From Gemmatimonadales bacterium (GTDB lineage Bacteria > Gemmatimonadota > Gemmatimonadetes > Gemmatimonadales > GWC2-71-9), in the NCBI GenBank assembly GCA_025929805.1, contig JAICPP010000047.1, positions 1 to 16,590 of the forward strand: a stretch of 16,590 nt of DNA, written 5' to 3'. Below are positions 15,476 through 16,590 of the stretch, one piece after another. The first letter of the stretch is position 1, and each line of letters opens with the position of its first letter. The notes beneath the pieces are model-generated. The model was not told the origin of the DNA, searched no databases, and saw nothing but the letters and a program-made list of their open reading frames with translations. Both the position numbers and the translations under genes were made by a program.

Positions 15476-16218
15476 GTGCAACCACGATCGATCTCACCGG
15501 CAAGACCGCGTTCGTGACCGGCAGCACCCGCGGGATCGGCTTGGCCATCGCACAGGCGTTCCATGCCGCGGGTGCCAAGGTGGCTGTAGTGGGACGAGAC
15601 CAGGAGCGCGCCCGGTCTGTGGCGGCGAAACTCGGGGAGCGGGCCGCCGGACTGAGCTGCGACGTGGCCGAGGGCGATCAGGTCACGGCCGCCCTGGCCG
15701 CGGCCGAAGCAGCGTTGGGTCCGATCGACATCCTGGTCAATAATGCCGGACTCACCCGGGACAACATTCTCCTCCGGCTGAGCGACGACGATTGGGATGC
15801 AGTGCTCGACGCCAACCTCAAGGGTGCTTTCCACACCACTCGTGCGGTCATCAAGGGAATGATGAAGCGGCGGGGCGGCCGCATCATCAACATCACCAGC
15901 GTCGTTGGCCTGACCGGCAATAAGGGACAGGCGAACTATGCGGCGAGCAAAGCAGGCCTGATCGGCTTCACCAAATCGGTCGCCAAGGAGTACGCCAGCC
16001 GTAACATTCTGGTCAACTGCGTCGCCCCCGGCTTCGTCGAGACGGACATGACTGCCTCCTTGCCCGCTGAAGCGAGAGCCACATTATTAGAGGAAATCCC
16101 TCTGGGCCGATTGGGTCGGCCCGAGGACGTCGCAGGGACCGTGCTGTTTCTGGCTTCCGACCTGGCAGCCTACATTACCGGCCAGGTGCTGGTGGTGGAC
16201 GGTGGGATGGTGATCTGA
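15472..16218 (+). CDS. fabG: 3-oxoacyl-ACP reductase (FabG)
   Basis: FabG reduces 3-oxoacyl-ACP to 3-hydroxyacyl-ACP with NADPH, the first reductive step of each elongation round. It is a 248-residue short-chain dehydrogenase. The nucleotide-binding TGSTRGIG is at 16-23, NNAG at 90-93, and the catalytic residues are Asn115, Ser143 (INITSVVG), Tyr156 and Lys160 (YAASK). The C-terminal APGFVETDMT (185-194) and ITGQVLVVDGGMVI (235-248) are typical of true FabG. An arginine at 42 in VVGRDQE fits NADPH preference. The GTG start at 15472 overlaps the fabD stop by 4 bases. Its place between fabD and acpP separates it from the many SDR paralogues of other function. Confidence 0.97.
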   Translation: MSATTIDLTGKTAFVTGSTRGIGLAIAQAFHAAGAKVAVVGRDQERARSVAAKLGERAAGLSCDVAEGDQVTAALAAAEAALGPIDILVNNAGLTRDNILLRLSDDDWDAVLDANLKGAFHTTRAVIKGMMKRRGGRIINITSVVGLTGNKGQANYAASKAGLIGFTKSVAKEYASRNILVNCVAPGFVETDMTASLPAEARATLLEEIPLGRLGRPEDVAGTVLFLASDLAAYITGQVLVVDGGMVI

Positions 16219-16239
16219 GACGGACGGCAATCTTCAATC

Positions 16240-16244
16240 GAGGA
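16240..16244 (+). promoter_or_regulatory. Shine-Dalgarno site for acpP
   Basis: GAGGA lies 4 bases before the ATG at 16249, within a 30-base spacer. In contrast, plsX/fabH, fabH/fabD and fabD/fabG overlap and lack clear sites. A stronger independent site suits the high copy number needed for acyl carrier protein. Confidence 0.65.
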
Positions 16245-16248
16245 CGAC

Positions 16249-16488
16249 ATGAGCAACGTGGAAGAGAAGGTAAAGGATATCATTGTCGAAGAGCTTGGCG
16301 TCGAGCGTGAGAAGCTGACCAGCGATGCCAGCTTCATGGAGGACCTCGGCGCTGACAGTCTCGACACCGTCGAGCTGGTCATGGCGTTCGAGAAGGAGTT
16401 CGACATTGATATTCCCGATGAGGAAGCGGAGAAGCTCCGCACCGTCGGCGATGCCATGTCTTACCTCCACGAAAAGATCGGGAAATAA
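16249..16488 (+). CDS. acpP: Acyl carrier protein
   Basis: AcpP carries the growing acyl chain as a thioester on 4'-phosphopantetheine for all fatty-acid synthesis enzymes, and feeds PlsX and other acyltransferases. It has 79 residues and is very acidic, as usual. The attachment Ser37 is in the invariant motif LGADSLDTVELVM (33-45), at the start of helix II. The recognition-helix acidic residues Glu42, Glu49 and Glu51 and the later FDIDIPDEEAEKL are present. A GAGGA site precedes the ATG. A 30-base spacer after fabG and a 2-base gap to fabF complete the classical fabD-fabG-acpP-fabF order. Confidence 0.98.
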   Translation: MSNVEEKVKDIIVEELGVEREKLTSDASFMEDLGADSLDTVELVMAFEKEFDIDIPDEEAEKLRTVGDAMSYLHEKIGK

Positions 16489-16490
16489 GC

Positions 16491-16590
16491 TTGCCTCGTC
16501 GCGTTGTCGTCACCGGCCTCGGGCTGGTGACTCCGGTGGGAAACGATGTCGACTCGACTTGGCAGGCATTGCTCGCCGGCCGTTCCGGCG
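16491..16590 (+). CDS. fabF: Beta-ketoacyl-ACP synthase II (FabF), N-terminal fragment cut by window end
   Basis: Only 33 codons are visible. From the TTG at 16491 the frame reads MPRRVVVTGLGLVTPVGNDV and continues with a Trp-containing helix ending in LLAGRSG. This is the typical N-terminus of FabF-type condensing enzymes, which elongate acyl-ACP with malonyl-ACP. TTG is the only start that gives this N-terminus without extra residues, and it follows the acpP stop by 2 bases. The catalytic Cys-His-His residues lie beyond the window. The call rests on the N-terminal motif and the conserved position after acpP. Confidence 0.92.
   Translation, partial: MPRRVVVTGLGLVTPVGNDVDSTWQALLAGRSG

Noticed and set aside
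1..16590. Search for CRISPR arrays, tRNAs, insertion sequences, phage or defence genes
   Set aside because: No direct-repeat/spacer pattern, cloverleaf-like segment, transposase or integrase motif was seen. All sequence except short spacers is accounted for by housekeeping genes.

Overview
The window is a gene-dense, GC-rich stretch of bacterial chromosome. All recognisable genes lie on the + strand, and no gap between them exceeds about 105 bases. It carries only housekeeping genes: the end of the respiratory complex I operon, a phosphohexomutase, a divergent UPF0182 membrane protein, an ATP-yielding kinase/TCA cluster, and a fatty-acid and phospholipid synthesis operon. I saw no tRNA, rRNA, CRISPR array, insertion sequence, integrase, phage gene or toxin-antitoxin pair. 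GC content, frequent GTG/TTG starts and protein character suggest a free-living, respiring, non-enteric bacterium. Gemmatimonadota is my best guess, but it is an inference that only a database search could confirm.

Region 1 (2-4315) holds nuoL (its 5' end lies outside the window), nuoM and nuoN, the three antiporter-like proton-pumping subunits of NADH:quinone oxidoreductase. They are tightly packed and in the usual order. Region 2 (4316-8354) holds a phosphomannomutase/phosphoglucomutase and a seven-helix UPF0182 family protein. The mutase is bracketed by two inverted-repeat elements built from a degenerate heptamer, consensus about GTGAACG. The second element overlaps the mutase stop codon and encodes its last residues. 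This is the least ordinary structure in the window.

Region 3 (8355-11830) is arcC-sucC-sucD-ndk: carbamate kinase, both subunits of succinyl-CoA synthetase, and nucleoside diphosphate kinase. arcC/sucC and sucC/sucD overlap by 4 bases, and a likely terminator hairpin spans the ndk stop codon. Carbamate kinase and succinyl-CoA synthetase both make a nucleoside triphosphate by substrate-level phosphorylation, and Ndk equilibrates the NTP pool, so the group makes metabolic sense.

Region 4 (11831-16590) starts with a candidate promoter containing a palindrome and possibly giving a leaderless mRNA. It continues with yceD (DUF177), rpmF, plsX, fabH, fabD, fabG, acpP and the start of fabF. This is the classical bacterial fatty-acid cluster. 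plsX/fabH, fabH/fabD and fabD/fabG overlap by a few bases. acpP, whose product is needed in large amounts, instead has its own spacer and Shine-Dalgarno sequence.

I did not find a new biological system. The items most worth checking are the heptamer elements around the mutase, the arcC-sucCD-ndk linkage, the promoter/palindrome before yceD, and the divergent UPF0182 protein.
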